Below, piece after piece: positions 16,140 through 25,587 of a stretch of 42,978 nucleotides of DNA (position 1 is the first letter of the stretch; every line of letters begins with the position of its first letter). The notes below the pieces were generated by a model. It was not told the DNA's origin. It made no database searches and saw only the letters and a program-made list of their open reading frames with translations. Source of the stretch: Porticoccus sp038143955. GTDB lineage: Bacteria > Pseudomonadota > Gammaproteobacteria > Pseudomonadales > Porticoccaceae. Made by a program: the position numbers and the translations under genes. The stretch lies in assembly GCA_038143955.1 (NCBI GenBank), contig JAYQMT010000002.1, forward strand, positions 1-42,978, written 5' to 3'.

Positions 16140-16276
16140 ACACCTCAATAGAGTTTGGAGGTTTCCGATTTATATGATTCTGTTGTTGGCGGGATAAGAG
16201 GCGAGTGTGAGCCGAGCAAAGGTCTTTATCTGCTTACCGCTGCTAAATGGTCTCCAGCCAGCTTGCGCTCGACAGT

Positions 16277-16577
16277 GGTGCTGATTCAAGGGTTTTGCCT
16301 TCACGGCAAGACAATCTACCTGACATCGCCGTCGAATCTTAGGCCTGCAGTACGCTAGTAGCCTTCAACATCGCCGGATTGCCGGTTATCGTCGAGCACA
16401 CTACCTATCTTGTTAAAACACTAGAACTGGGTAATTTAGCAGAAGGTGTCCAATGGGTTATTAAACATTCAGTCAAGTTAAGATAAGAGAATAGGTGAGA
16501 GCAGGTGCCAAACAACTTTTTAACTCTGCAGATGTGACTAAGCGACATAAGAATATTTATGGTAATATTATTCCCGA
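16277..16577 (+). pseudogene. Glycosyltransferase family 4, C-terminal relic
   Basis: Read from 16277: VLPSRQDNLPDIAVES-stop-ACSTLVAFNIAGLPVIVEH and LELGNLAEGVQWVIKH. The motif LPSRQDNLPNTAxEALACGTPVVAF then GGLPDIVEH is the donor-binding end of GT4 transferases. The in-frame TAG replaces a Leu codon. After the stop at 16486 another frame reads AKQLFNSADVTKRHKNIYGN, the usual C-terminal tail of the same family. The N-terminal two thirds are absent. Clear decayed remnant. Confidence 0.6.
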
Positions 16578-16636
16578 TTTTAAAAAATTTAAGATGTATT
16601 TGGATAGGTCAAGCCAAGTTGATTACAGAGTAATTT

Positions 16637-18004
16637 ATGGAAAGAAGATTTTTATTTAAGATTATAAATGGCATTAAGTTCAGAATTTGCAAGCTAGTAA
16701 TAATTTTCGGAGTAAAAATAAACTCACCTCGTCTAGTTGCGAGAACCCTGAGGTTTAGTTTGTTTCACTTACCCACGATAAACTGCGAAACAAGAAGATC
16801 AAAACACTTAATGCTAGTTTTTCATAAGGTTGGTGGTGTTGAAGATCTTGAAACAATGTACCCTGCTGGTTCTTGCATTTCGGCACCATTTGATATTAAG
16901 TTCATTAGCCGTGAGCTGATAATGACGATGCTTAAATATTCTACTGGTAAGGAGCTAAGCGATATTAATTATAAGTTTGTCCTTAACAAGAATGAGAGAA
17001 AAAGAATTTGTAATTATTATGCTGAGGCATTAAGAGAAATTTTTTCAAACTACAATGGCAACAGATATACTTTATCTTTTAATATTGGATATTATACAGA
17101 AAGAGAAATCCCACATGTCGCTATAAATAATAATATAAAGCCAGTTGTATTACAGAAAGAGGGTTTACGTCCTAATGAGTCATGGAAAAAGATGAGAAAT
17201 TTCTATGCATGGTATCTGGAGCCCTCGCCATATGCATTGGTTATGACTTATAATTACAATACAAAAGAATGTATTGTTGGGGCTGGGTTATGTAAGGAAC
17301 AAAACACTAAAGTTGTGGGTATGCCTAGATTAGATATTTCTCATAATTTTCGAAGGTGTAGAGTTAAGAGAAATGTTGTCCGAAAAAGAATTATTTACTA
17401 TATAATTGATCCAATTGCTGGTCTTCCTAGCTATCCAGATGAAGGGGGAGGATATATCTGGATGGGTTTTAAGTCAGCTGACGGCAAAGTTCATAGGAGA
17501 GAGAAATTTTCTGTTTTGGTAGAAAGGGTAATTGTTGAAATGGCTAGGGATAATCCAGATATTGATTTTGTTATCAAAGGAAAAGGTGGAGCGACCCATG
17601 AAAAATATTGGAAACAATATGATCTCCCGAAAAACTGCACTATATCCCATGAACAGATTGGAAATAATTTGCTCTACGATGCAGATTGTGTAGTTGGATT
17701 TAATAGTACTATATTATTTGAAGCTGTCGCTGCTGGTGTGCACGTAGTAGTTCCAATGTTCCTTGGTAATGAGCCTGTTGGGATGAACCAATACATAATG
17801 CTACCTAATAGTAAGTATATTTCAATTGCTCAATCCGTTAATGATTTCAAGACAAAAGTAATAAATGTAGTTTGTGCAAAGGAACCTGATAAACCAAAAG
17901 ACTTCGAGTTACAAACTTCGCTTGATTACTGGCTCAGCAACTCAGATGGAAATGCTTCAGAGCGTGCACGTTATGAGTTGAGTAAGCTAGGTATAATGAA
18001 CTAA
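16637..18004 (+). CDS. Putative capsule-type glycosyltransferase (GT-B), family not named
   Basis: 455 aa, intact and AT-rich. The second half carries features of CDP-glycerol/capsule-type transferases: DIDFVIKGKGGATHEKYWKQ (KxKG-like), ADCVVGFNSTILFEAVAAGV then HVVVPMF, matching the pattern of a Gly-rich loop, a conserved N/S-T and a Glu that bind the nucleotide sugar. The N-terminal part (SPRLVARTLRFSLFHLPT, and IKPVVLQKEGLRPNESWKKM) has no motif I recognise. It ends one base before the next gene (TAA then ATG), showing coupling. Role in assembling the repeat unit is inferred from context; acceptor and donor are unknown. Confidence 0.55.
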   Translation: MERRFLFKIINGIKFRICKLVIIFGVKINSPRLVARTLRFSLFHLPTINCETRRSKHLMLVFHKVGGVEDLETMYPAGSCISAPFDIKFISRELIMTMLKYSTGKELSDINYKFVLNKNERKRICNYYAEALREIFSNYNGNRYTLSFNIGYYTEREIPHVAINNNIKPVVLQKEGLRPNESWKKMRNFYAWYLEPSPYALVMTYNYNTKECIVGAGLCKEQNTKVVGMPRLDISHNFRRCRVKRNVVRKRIIYYIIDPIAGLPSYPDEGGGYIWMGFKSADGKVHRREKFSVLVERVIVEMARDNPDIDFVIKGKGGATHEKYWKQYDLPKNCTISHEQIGNNLLYDADCVVGFNSTILFEAVAAGVHVVVPMFLGNEPVGMNQYIMLPNSKYISIAQSVNDFKTKVINVVCAKEPDKPKDFELQTSLDYWLSNSDGNASERARYELSKLGIMN

Positions 18005-18820
18005 ATGCAAATTACTTTCTCAATTGTGACGCCTACTTTAAATGCAGAAAAATACTTGCAAAGAAATATTCTAAGTGTTAAATCGCAAAAGATCGAGGAT
18101 ATCGAGCATATTCTCATTGATGGTATTAGCACTGACGGTACAAAAGAAATTATTGATAATAATCGAGATCATTTCTCAAAGATAATAGTTGAAAAGGATG
18201 ATGGAATCTATGATGCCATGAATAAAGGTATATCGCTTGCTAATGGTGACATAGTTGTAATTCTAAATGCAGATGATACTCTCTTGCCTGGGTGCTTAAA
18301 ACATGTCAGATCTGTTTATAAAAAAACCACCAATAAAAACTCAATTATGTATGGAGATATGTATAAAGAATACTGCGCTCTGAAGACTTTATCTCGAAGT
18401 GATATGACCCCAAGAGCGTTTGTGTCTGGGAAATATACAATTAACCATGCTGCGATTTTTGTTCCCAAAGTCGTTTACAACAAGATAGGAAAGTTCAGTA
18501 AAAATTTTCCCTCAGGAGCTGATCAAGAATTTATGCTTCGAGCTTATTTTGCAGGCATAAATTATATAAAAATAGAGAAAGCATTAGCTGTATTTTCTAT
18601 GGGCGGATTTACCTCTAGCTTCTCATTGAGAATTATTTTTAGCCGGACTAAAGAAGCATTTCTTTTGGGCAAGTTGTATTATGGTTCCGGCTTTGCGTTT
18701 TGGAGGAGTGCTGATGTTTTTTTTCGTATGTTGAGAAATTATATATTAATAAATTTGATTGGCGAGAAAAGGTTTTTGGCAGCAAGAATTATGCATATTG
18801 ATCGAAAATCTAGTAAGTAA
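18005..18820 (+). CDS. Glycosyltransferase family 2
   Basis: 271 aa, intact. GT-A fold: FSIVTPTLNAEKYLQRNILS (nucleotide-binding start), EHILIDGISTDGTKEII, VEKDDGIYDAMNKGISLANG then VVILNADDTLLPG, the DxD-type metal site (NADD), and YTINHAAIFVPKVVY with SGADQEFMLRA. This matches WfgS/WfeV-like inverting transferases that use UDP-sugars at the cytoplasmic face. The start directly follows the stop of the previous gene. Donor and linkage cannot be read from the sequence. Confidence 0.8.
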   Translation: MQITFSIVTPTLNAEKYLQRNILSVKSQKIEDIEHILIDGISTDGTKEIIDNNRDHFSKIIVEKDDGIYDAMNKGISLANGDIVVILNADDTLLPGCLKHVRSVYKKTTNKNSIMYGDMYKEYCALKTLSRSDMTPRAFVSGKYTINHAAIFVPKVVYNKIGKFSKNFPSGADQEFMLRAYFAGINYIKIEKALAVFSMGGFTSSFSLRIIFSRTKEAFLLGKLYYGSGFAFWRSADVFFRMLRNYILINLIGEKRFLAARIMHIDRKSSK

Positions 18821-18865
18821 CTATTAAACGCGATCAGCTAGTTTCCTCGACACAATTATTTTCTG

Positions 18866-20043
18866 ATGATTATACGTACAAAAATGTCTATAAATGCTTT
18901 TGCTTTTTTAATATTATTATTAGTTATTTTTCCTGCTCAACTAGGGTTAAATAATCCTTGGCAACCGTTCATGCATATGGGTCTCATCACTTATGTGAGT
19001 TTAGGTGCGGTTCTGTTTTTAATAGGTAATCGTTTCCACACAAGAATCCCACCCGTTTTTTTCCTATTTGGGCTGGTATTTTTTAGTATAGCGGCAATTT
19101 CGGCAATTTTATCTCGTGATATCCAAGTTTTGTTGGTTTATGGCTCACTCATGTTATTATTTTTTTTGACCAACTTAATTTCCTCTCGGATATTAGCTAT
19201 TGATGAATTGATTTTGAAGATTGTAATTGGTGCCTTATCAACAGGTATTTGTCTTAGTCTGCTGAGTTCTATTTACTGAGTCATTTTCAACATTTCGATA
19301 TCAAGGTATCTTCAACAATCCTAATAGCATGGGTTGGTTTGCTGGCGGGCTTTTGCATTTGTGTTTAGGCGCGTTGTATGACTTCTGGAATAGATTAAAG
19401 TTTGTCGAACGAACGTTCATGCTGTCAACTCTGGTTGTAAACTTTTTATTACTTATGGCAAGTAATTCTCGATCTGCGTTTGCGTCTTTTTGGTTGTTGC
19501 TTTTGTATTGATAATCTTGTTCATTAGCCGGAATTTTAGTCTACATAGAATGAGCATTAAAAAAAAAATACAGTCGTAGTTTTAGCCTCTCTTTTTATTA
19601 TCGTCCTTTTGGCCATTAGTGTCGGATATGTGACGGGACTGTATGACAATATGATTACCAAGTTTATTGAAAACGCAGCACGTTCTGATATGACTAATGG
19701 ACGGCTTGAGTCATGGTTAGTTGAGCTTAGCTATTGGAATTGGTTTGGTCATGGAAGTAACTTTTATTATGAAGTGGATGTATTAGGGCATTCAACTTGG
19801 ATTAGCCATTTGTCCCAATATGGCTTAGCCTCAACATCTTTATTTATTGGGATGCTTATTTACATAATTATTTGGGCTTGGGTTGTCGCAACAAGAAATC
19901 AACAGCAAATTTCAGCTGTGCTGTTATCCACAATTTTAGGTTTCATGGTGAACGCTAGCTTTGAGACCGGCGCATCAACACCGGGGCTGGTTACGTCAAT
20001 TGTTTTGTTTGCGATTGTCTTTCAACAGAAGAAGAGTATTTAG
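18866..20043 (+). pseudogene. wzy: Wzy-type O-antigen polymerase / ligase family membrane protein, frameshifted
   Basis: Polytopic inner-membrane protein that joins lipid-linked repeat units. Hydrophobic helices run from the start (AFAFLILLLVIFPAQLGLNN, VFFLFGLVFFSIAAISAILS). A frame change near 19275 leads to FRYQGIFNNPNSMGWFAGGL, the RYxGiFgNPNxmG block of the Wzy_C/WaaL superfamily, then ASNSRSAFASFWLLLL. Breaks near 19512 and in the A8 run at about 19560-19567 lead to SDMTNGRLESWLVELSYWNW then FGHGSNFYYEVD with ST-HSTWISHLSQYG, the NGRxxxW and H(N/S)xxL motifs of the second periplasmic loop. All diagnostic motifs are present, so homopolymer error is a reasonable explanation for the breaks. 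Confidence 0.7.
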
Positions 20044-20624
20044 CAGTTAAAAAACAATTCTACACATCGATCACATGAAACAAATTTGAGTAATCAATGT
20101 GGCGCCACTGTATGATGAGCAGGAGTACAGCTGGTTCGTTTGCTTAAAAGTAGATTGACTACTTGCTGAATAGATATTAGAGCAATATATTTTTCGAATC
20201 TTTGGGGTTGGATCTATCCTAAAAATAGTGGTGAATGGTTTGAGATCTCTGTATTTTTTTGTATTCTCCCCGCCCTGCGAAAACGAGAAAAAGGTTGCTC
20301 TCTCTAGGCTCACGGGCAAGAAGTATAGACCTTGTTAGTTTTATTGGCGATGTTGCAAATGGTTATTACGCTAAACTTTATTATTTTTGACTGCATTTAT
20401 TTTATATTAGTTTTGAGATTACGGATTTGGGATTATATGATAAATGGAAAACTAAAATAAATAGGTACAGTTTTTAAAATCGATAATATTATTATTCTTA
20501 AGACATCATTGAATTGTTATTTATTTAGGGAAGGGATTGATCATCTTCTTAATATTTTTCTCGATAGAAATTTTAATTTTATATTTTAACAAATTTTGAA
20601 TCCATGTAAATAATAAGTTTTTTT
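20044..20624 (+). other. 580-base gap, possible decayed coding fragments
   Basis: No open gene. A stretch at about 20190-20330 changes from AT-rich to more even composition and gives short peptide runs in two frames (WIYPKNSGEWFEIS; SLGSRARSIDLVSFIGDVAN) that look coding but that I cannot assign. The last 250 bases are AT-rich and presumably contain the promoter of the next gene. Confidence 0.35.
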
Positions 20625-21671
20625 GTGCTCTATTATTGTTCTCCATATTATCGATCAAATGTATATAGTGGCGCCAACAAAAGGTTTGAGGAGTTTATTC
20701 TTCAAACTATTGCGCTTGATATTAATTTCAAAATCATTGTTCTTGATGGTAATATCCCACCTATTGTTACTAGTGATAAGTGTGTCTTAATACCTTCTTA
20801 TTTAGCTTTTTCTAGGTTTCTATTATGGATCTGGCTTAACTTTGCTTTTATTTTCCTTGAGAAAGGGGTGGTTGTAAATGATTTTAAGCCAATTCCTTTT
20901 TTTGCTTATTTAAAGCATGATGCATATCTTTTGATCCACGATCTTAGAAAAATAATTGGTGCTGATGGAGAGATCAGAGGGCTTATTGGCCATATTCTTA
21001 TCTGTTTTCTAAAAATTTTTCCTACTGTTATTACGGTAAGTAAAAGTTCTAAAAAGCTGTTAGTGGATTATTGCGGTTTGCTTGAGAAAGATATAATTGT
21101 TTCATATAATGGTGTTTCTAGTTTATACCAAGAGTCTTTTAAACAAGTATATCGAGATATTGATGTTCTTTATATTGCGCACTTTGAAGCTAGAAAGAGA
21201 CATGTTGACCTCTTGCATGCCATTAAATTTATCAACTATAAAATTACGGTTTGCTTTGTTGGGGTGGACAGTGGCAGTTATCAGTCTCTAATAAAAACCA
21301 TAAATTACTTGAAAAGTTTAGGCCATAATATTTACATATACTCAAATTTACATGAAGATGAGTTAATAAGTCTATATAGGCGGTCTAGGATTTATGCTTT
21401 TCCCTCAGAATTAGAGGGTTTTGGTATGCCATTAATTGAAGCAAAGTCTCAAGGGTGTAAAATTTTGTGTAGTGATTTGGATGTCTTTAAAGAGATATTG
21501 GATGGCAATCAATATTTTTTTAAAACTAAAAGCATTATCTCTTTGACCGATATTTTATTAAAAGCTTTGGTTGATAAATCTGACTATAATGAAGTATTTA
21601 TCGACAACAGGTTTTTATGGATTATTATTGTTGAGAAGCTGTTGAAAGACATTAATATAATAAAAGCATAA
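20625..21671 (+). CDS. Glycosyltransferase family 4
   Basis: 348 aa, intact and AT-rich. N-terminal: SPYYRSNVYSGANKRFEEFI. C-terminal GT-B half: DIDVLYIAHFEARKRHVDLL (typical phosphate-loop region), HEDELISLYRRSRIYAFPSE then LEGFGMPLIEAKSQGCKILC, with the ExFGxPxxE donor motif. GTG at 20625 is the only start that fits, since a stop lies a few codons upstream; the ribosome site is weak. A gene alone between two gaps, in the same direction as its neighbours. Specificity unknown. Confidence 0.75.
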   Translation: MLYYCSPYYRSNVYSGANKRFEEFILQTIALDINFKIIVLDGNIPPIVTSDKCVLIPSYLAFSRFLLWIWLNFAFIFLEKGVVVNDFKPIPFFAYLKHDAYLLIHDLRKIIGADGEIRGLIGHILICFLKIFPTVITVSKSSKKLLVDYCGLLEKDIIVSYNGVSSLYQESFKQVYRDIDVLYIAHFEARKRHVDLLHAIKFINYKITVCFVGVDSGSYQSLIKTINYLKSLGHNIYIYSNLHEDELISLYRRSRIYAFPSELEGFGMPLIEAKSQGCKILCSDLDVFKEILDGNQYFFKTKSIISLTDILLKALVDKSDYNEVFIDNRFLWIIIVEKLLKDINIIKA

Positions 21672-21813
21672 ATTTATCATGCTGTATTGTTGGCAAGTTT
21701 TAAACTTTTATTTAATTTCTGATTAGTTTATTATAATATTGATTGATTTAGTCAGACGTAATTATTTTTGTTTCTAGTTGTATAGTTGCCCTGATTGCGT
21801 TTATTAAAGATTG

Positions 21814-21840
21814 AACACTATATTTAAAGTGTTAGGTTAT
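21814..21840 (+). terminator. Hairpin with T-rich tail before tviB
   Basis: AACACT (21814-21819) pairs with AGTGTT (21828-21833) around an 8-base loop, followed by AGGTTATTTTTTC. A short, weak terminator or attenuator between the GT4 gene and tviB. The pairing is only 6 bp, so this is tentative. Confidence 0.25.
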
Positions 21841-21865
21841 TTTTTCATCATATTCGGAGTTTGCA

Positions 21866-23145
21866 TTGAGCACTACTGATAATCATCATATTGCTATTAT
21901 CGGGCTCGGTTATGTTGGGTTGCCACTCGCTGTCGAATTCGGCAAGCAATACCCCACGCTTGGTTTTGATATCAATACCAAGCGTTTGGCTGAGTTACAG
22001 CGAGGCCACGATAGTACCCTAGAATTAGACGTCCAAGAGTTAATAGAGGCTCAATATCTTTCTTACAGCAGTTCAATAGATGATCTCAAGTCTTGCAACA
22101 TTTTCATTGTCACAGTGCCGACTCCGATCAATAAACACAAGCAACCTGATCTCATTCCGTTGATCAAGGCGAGTGAAGTCATTGGTAAGGTGCTCAAACA
22201 GGGTGATATTGTGATTTACGAATCCACCGTCTACCCTGGCGCCACAGAAGAAGATTGTGTGCCCGTTCTGGAACGAGTATCTGGCCTTAAGTTCAACCAG
22301 GACTTTTTTTCTGTGGCTATAGCCCTGAACGGATCAACCCCGGCGATAAGGAACACCGAATTACCGCCATTCTCAAGGTGACCTCTGGCTCTACTCCTGA
22401 AGTGGCAGAAACTGTGGATCAGCTTTATAGCTCAATCATCACTGCAGGTACACATAAAACTAGTTCTATTAAAGTCGCTGAAGCCGCAAAGGTGATCGAA
22501 AACACTCAACGCGATGTGAACATCGGCCTTATCAATGAGCTGGCTCTGATCTTTAACAAACTTGGAATAGATACAGAAGAAGTGCTCAATGCCGCCGGTA
22601 CTAAATGGAACTTCCTGCCTTTCCGTCCTGGTCTAGTTGGCGGACATTGCATTGGTGTCGATCCCTATTACTTGACCCATAAAGCGCAATCGGTGGGTTA
22701 TAACCCCGAGATTATTTTGGCAGGCCGGCGCTTGAATGATAGCATAGGTGCTTACGTAGCTAGCCAGCTGGTTAAGGCAATGTTCAAAAAACGCATTCAA
22801 GTTGAGGGCTCACGAGTGTTAATAATGGGCTTGACCTTCAAGGAAAACTGTCCGGACCTGCGCAATACTAAGGTAGTGGATATCATCAACGAATTACATG
22901 ATTACGGTGTGCAGGTGGATTGCTACGACCCGTGGGTCAACTTTGATGAAGCTGAGCATGAATATAATCTCAAGCTAATTACCACCCCTGAAGTGGGCAA
23001 ATATGACTCTATTGTGATGGCCGTAGCACACAGGCAATTTGGAGATATGGACGTGGAACAGGTGCGTGCGTTGGGGAAGCCAGTGCATGTGTTGTATGAC
23101 CTGAAGTACATCCTACCTGTAGAAGTCAGTGATTTGCGTCTCTAA
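21866..23145 (+). pseudogene. tviB: TviB/WbpA-type UDP-N-acetylhexosamine 6-dehydrogenase, one frameshift
   Basis: Oxidises UDP-GlcNAc (or UDP-GalNAc) to the uronic acid. TTG start at 21866 with CGGAG 6 bases upstream: HHIAIIGLGYVGLPLAVEFG (Rossmann), ELDVQELIEAQYLSYSSSID, IFIVTVPTPINKHKQPDLIP, YESTVYPGATEEDCVPVLER. A T7 run near 22304-22310 shifts the frame; joined, it reads CGYSPERINPGDKEHRI, then VAEAAKVIENTQRDVNIGLI, FRPGLVGGHCIGVDPYYLTH (catalytic Cys of GGHCIGVDPYYL) and GLTFKENCPDLRNTKVVDII. Length when joined is about 425 aa, as in the family. The single break in a homopolymer suggests a sequencing error. Distinct from the ugd relic at 1.5 kb and the CBS fusion at 6.7 kb. Confidence 0.8.
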
Positions 23146-23182
23146 CTTTTAAAATGATATAACTGATGGCAGTTTAGATCTG

Positions 23183-23861
23183 TTGAATCCAGCTGAAAGT
23201 CACTTGTGTCCTAATTTTCTGACTTGCGCCGCTCCCGATTATCAAAAGATTATTACGAGTAGTTCTACACACCGTGATCATACATCATCACCTAAGGTTG
23301 TAGAAAACATAGGTAATCCCTTATCTCCTTACGCTGTCACAAAATACGTTAATGAACTTTATGCAGATCACTTTGGAAAAACATATGGATTTAAAACGAT
23401 TGGTTTTAGGTACTTCTATATTTTTGGTAAAAGGCAAGACCCGAACGTTGCTTATACTGCCGTTGTTCCAAAATGGACTTCGGCAATGCTAATAAATGAA
23501 GATGTTTTCATCAATGGTGACGGTGAAACTAGTAGGGATTTTTGTTTTATCGAGAATGCTGTTAAGGCAAATTTACTTTCAGCTGTTGCAAAAAATGATG
23601 CAAAAAATCAAGTTTATAATATAGCGGTTTGTGAACGTACAAGCCTTAGCAATTTATTTGAAGCGATTAAAACTGCACTTGCTGCGAATGGAAAATATTA
23701 TGATAGATCTGCTACTTTTTAGGAACTTTCGTGCAGGCGATATTCGTCATTCTCAAGCAGATATAACTAAGGCTAGTGTAAATTTAAGTTATCAACCTGA
23801 TTATCGTATTTTGGATGGTATTTCTAAGGCTATGCCTTGGTATATTGATAATGTGAATTAA
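23183..23861 (+). pseudogene. tviC: WbpP/TviC-type UDP-N-acetylglucosamine(uronate) 4-epimerase, 5'-truncated
   Basis: SDR epimerase that normally follows tviB. The C-terminal two thirds are readable: SSSTHRDHTSSPKVVENIGN, LSPYAVTKYVNELYADHFGK (YxxxK), TIGFRYFYIFGKRQDPN, YTAVVPKWTSAMLINEDVFI and NGDGETSRDFCFIENAVKAN; a frame change near 23715 leads to FRAGDIRHSQADITKASVNL and a stop at 23861. The first roughly 120 residues, including the GxxGxxG NAD site, are absent: before SSST the reading is unrelated. Cannot be functional as it stands. The partner tviB is almost intact, so the pathway to a UDP-GalNAcA-type donor is cut. Confidence 0.8.
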
Positions 23862-23868
23862 AAAGTTG

Positions 23869-24991
23869 ATGCCCAAGAAATTTCTTCTGATAGCAGGCTT
23901 ACCAGAATCACTGTTGAATTTTCGCGGCCCTTTGTTGCGCGCACTAATTGCGGAGAGATTGCAGGTGCATGTAGCAGCCCCTGATTTACCTGCGAGTAGT
24001 GCGATTAGGCAACAGCTTGAGAGCCTTGGCGTTTTTGTGCACGAGGTTGCTTTGAAGCGTACTGGCGTCAATCCGCTTGTCGACGTATTGACGGTCTACT
24101 ATTTGTTTCGCCTGATACGTCGTATCAAGCCAGATTTTTCACTTGGCTATACTATCAAGCCTGTTATTTACGGCAATATTGCGGCATGGCTTGCAGGTGT
24201 GCCAAGGCGCTTTGCATTGATTACCGGCCTTGGCTATACGTTTATAGGTGATGTCCGGCAGCGCTTTTGGCTTAAACAAGTTGTAAAATTTCTTTATCGC
24301 ACAGCTCTTGGCAGAGTCCATAAGGTATTCTTTCAGAACCCAGATGATGAGTTGCTGTTTGACTCTTTGGGTATTATTGAGTCATCAGATAAGAAAACGG
24401 TTGTTGTAAACGGCTCGGGTATTGATGTTGCCAGTTTTAGGGTTGTGCCTTTACCTAAGTTTATCCAGTTTTTGCTGATCTCAAGGCTCCTTGGTGATAA
24501 GGGAGTAAGGGAATATGTCGAAGCTGCCACTATCGTCCGTCGGCAGCATCCCAATGTACATTTCGGACTCGTCGGTTGGATTGATGAAAACCCAGATGCG
24601 ATAAGTGAGAAAGAATTACAAGATTGGATCAAGGCGGGTGATGTACAGTTTTACGGCCGTCTAGCTGATGTGAGGCCCGCAATAGCTGAAAGTAGTGTTT
24701 ATGTTCTGCCCTCATATCGTGAGGGTACGCCACACAGTTCTGGAAGCAATGGCAATGGGCCGCCCTATAATAACAACTGATACCCCTGGCTGCCGTGAAA
24801 CAGTTGTGGATGGCGATAACGGTTTTCTTCGTTCCTGTCAAAGCAATAAATGAATTAGTTGCCACCTTGTTGAAGTTTATTGAAAACCTGATTTGATTAC
24901 TCGAATGGGAAGAAGTTCGCGTCAAATTGCTGAAGATAAATATGACGTGAATAAGGTGAATGAACAGATGTTGAAAGTCATGGGGATCAAA
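23869..24991 (+). pseudogene. pglA-like: PglA-like glycosyltransferase family 4, frameshifted
   Basis: ATG 23869: KKFLLIAGLPESLLNFRGPL (family start), HEVALKRTGVNPLVDVLTVY, IKPDFSLGYTIKPVIYGNIA, ALITGLGYTFIGD, VVVNGSGIDVASF, LISRLLGDKGVREYVEAATI, and VYVLPSYREGTP. Frame breaks near 24735, 24835 and 24890 separate TVLEAMAMGRPIITTDTPGC (donor site), VPVKAINELVATLLKFIEN and ITRMGRSSRQIAEDKYDVNK. Members of this group add the second sugar to bacillosamine- or GalNAc-type lipid carriers (PglA, WbpT/U relatives), which suits the downstream PglC-, PglD- and PglE-like genes. The final segment is in the same frame as the next gene with no stop between them; in the +1 frame a TGA at 24993-24995 would end it in a GTGA overlap. 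Confidence 0.7.
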
Positions 24992-25587
24992 GTGATCAAA
25001 CGCCTTTTCGACATCATCGTATCAGTTGTCGGCCTGTTGGTTTCAGCTCCAGTTATCTTGCTAATTGTTTTTCAGATTCTCCAAAAGCTTGGCTTGCCAG
25101 TGCTCTTTTATCAGGTTCGACCTGGGAAAAACGGCAAACTCTTTCAAATGATTAAATTCCGAACTATGCGTGAAAGTATTGATCAAGATGGCAGATTATT
25201 GCCAGATTCAGAACGTCTTGTGCCCTTAGGTAATTTCTTAGAAATTCTAGCCTTGATGAACTTCCGGGGTTATGGAACGTTTTAAAAGGTGACATGAGTT
25301 TAGTTGGGCCTCGTCCACTTCTTATGGAGTATTTGCCACTTTATTCATCCGAACAAGCTCGTCGACATAACGTTCGACCTGGTGTTACAGGTTGGGCGCA
25401 AGTTAATGGTCGAAATGCTATTTCTTGGGAAGAAAAATTTAAATATGATGTTTGGTATGTGGAAAATCAAAGCTTCTTGTTAGATATGAAGATAATTTGG
25501 ATGACGATAAAAAAAGTTATTGCTCGTGAAGGGATATCTGCTGATGGCGAAGCGACAATGCCCAAATTTACAGGCAATAAAGAGTAA
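24980..25587 (+). pseudogene. pglC-like: PglC/WcaJ-type undecaprenyl-phosphate sugar-phosphate transferase, one frameshift
   Basis: Monotopic initiating transferase that moves a sugar phosphate from UDP-diNAcBac or UDP-GalNAc/Glc to undecaprenyl phosphate. IKRLFDIIVSVVGLLVSAPV (re-entrant membrane helix, residues 3-30), VLFYQVRPGKNGKLFQMIKF with RTMRE, then a break near 25235 and SLDELPGLWNVLKGDMSLVG with PRPLLMEYLPLY, RRHNVRPGVTGWAQVNGRNA and FKYDVWYVENQSFLLDMKII. These are all the conserved PglC blocks, including the DE pair. About 200 aa, the short PglC size. Start is ATG 24980 or GTG 24992. The stop overlaps the next ATG by one base. Confidence 0.8.

Noticed and set aside
20071..20319. 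82-codon minus-strand frame in the gap after wzy
   Set aside because: No motif, no ribosome site, composition unlike the neighbours; the plus strand shows better hints of decayed coding sequence.
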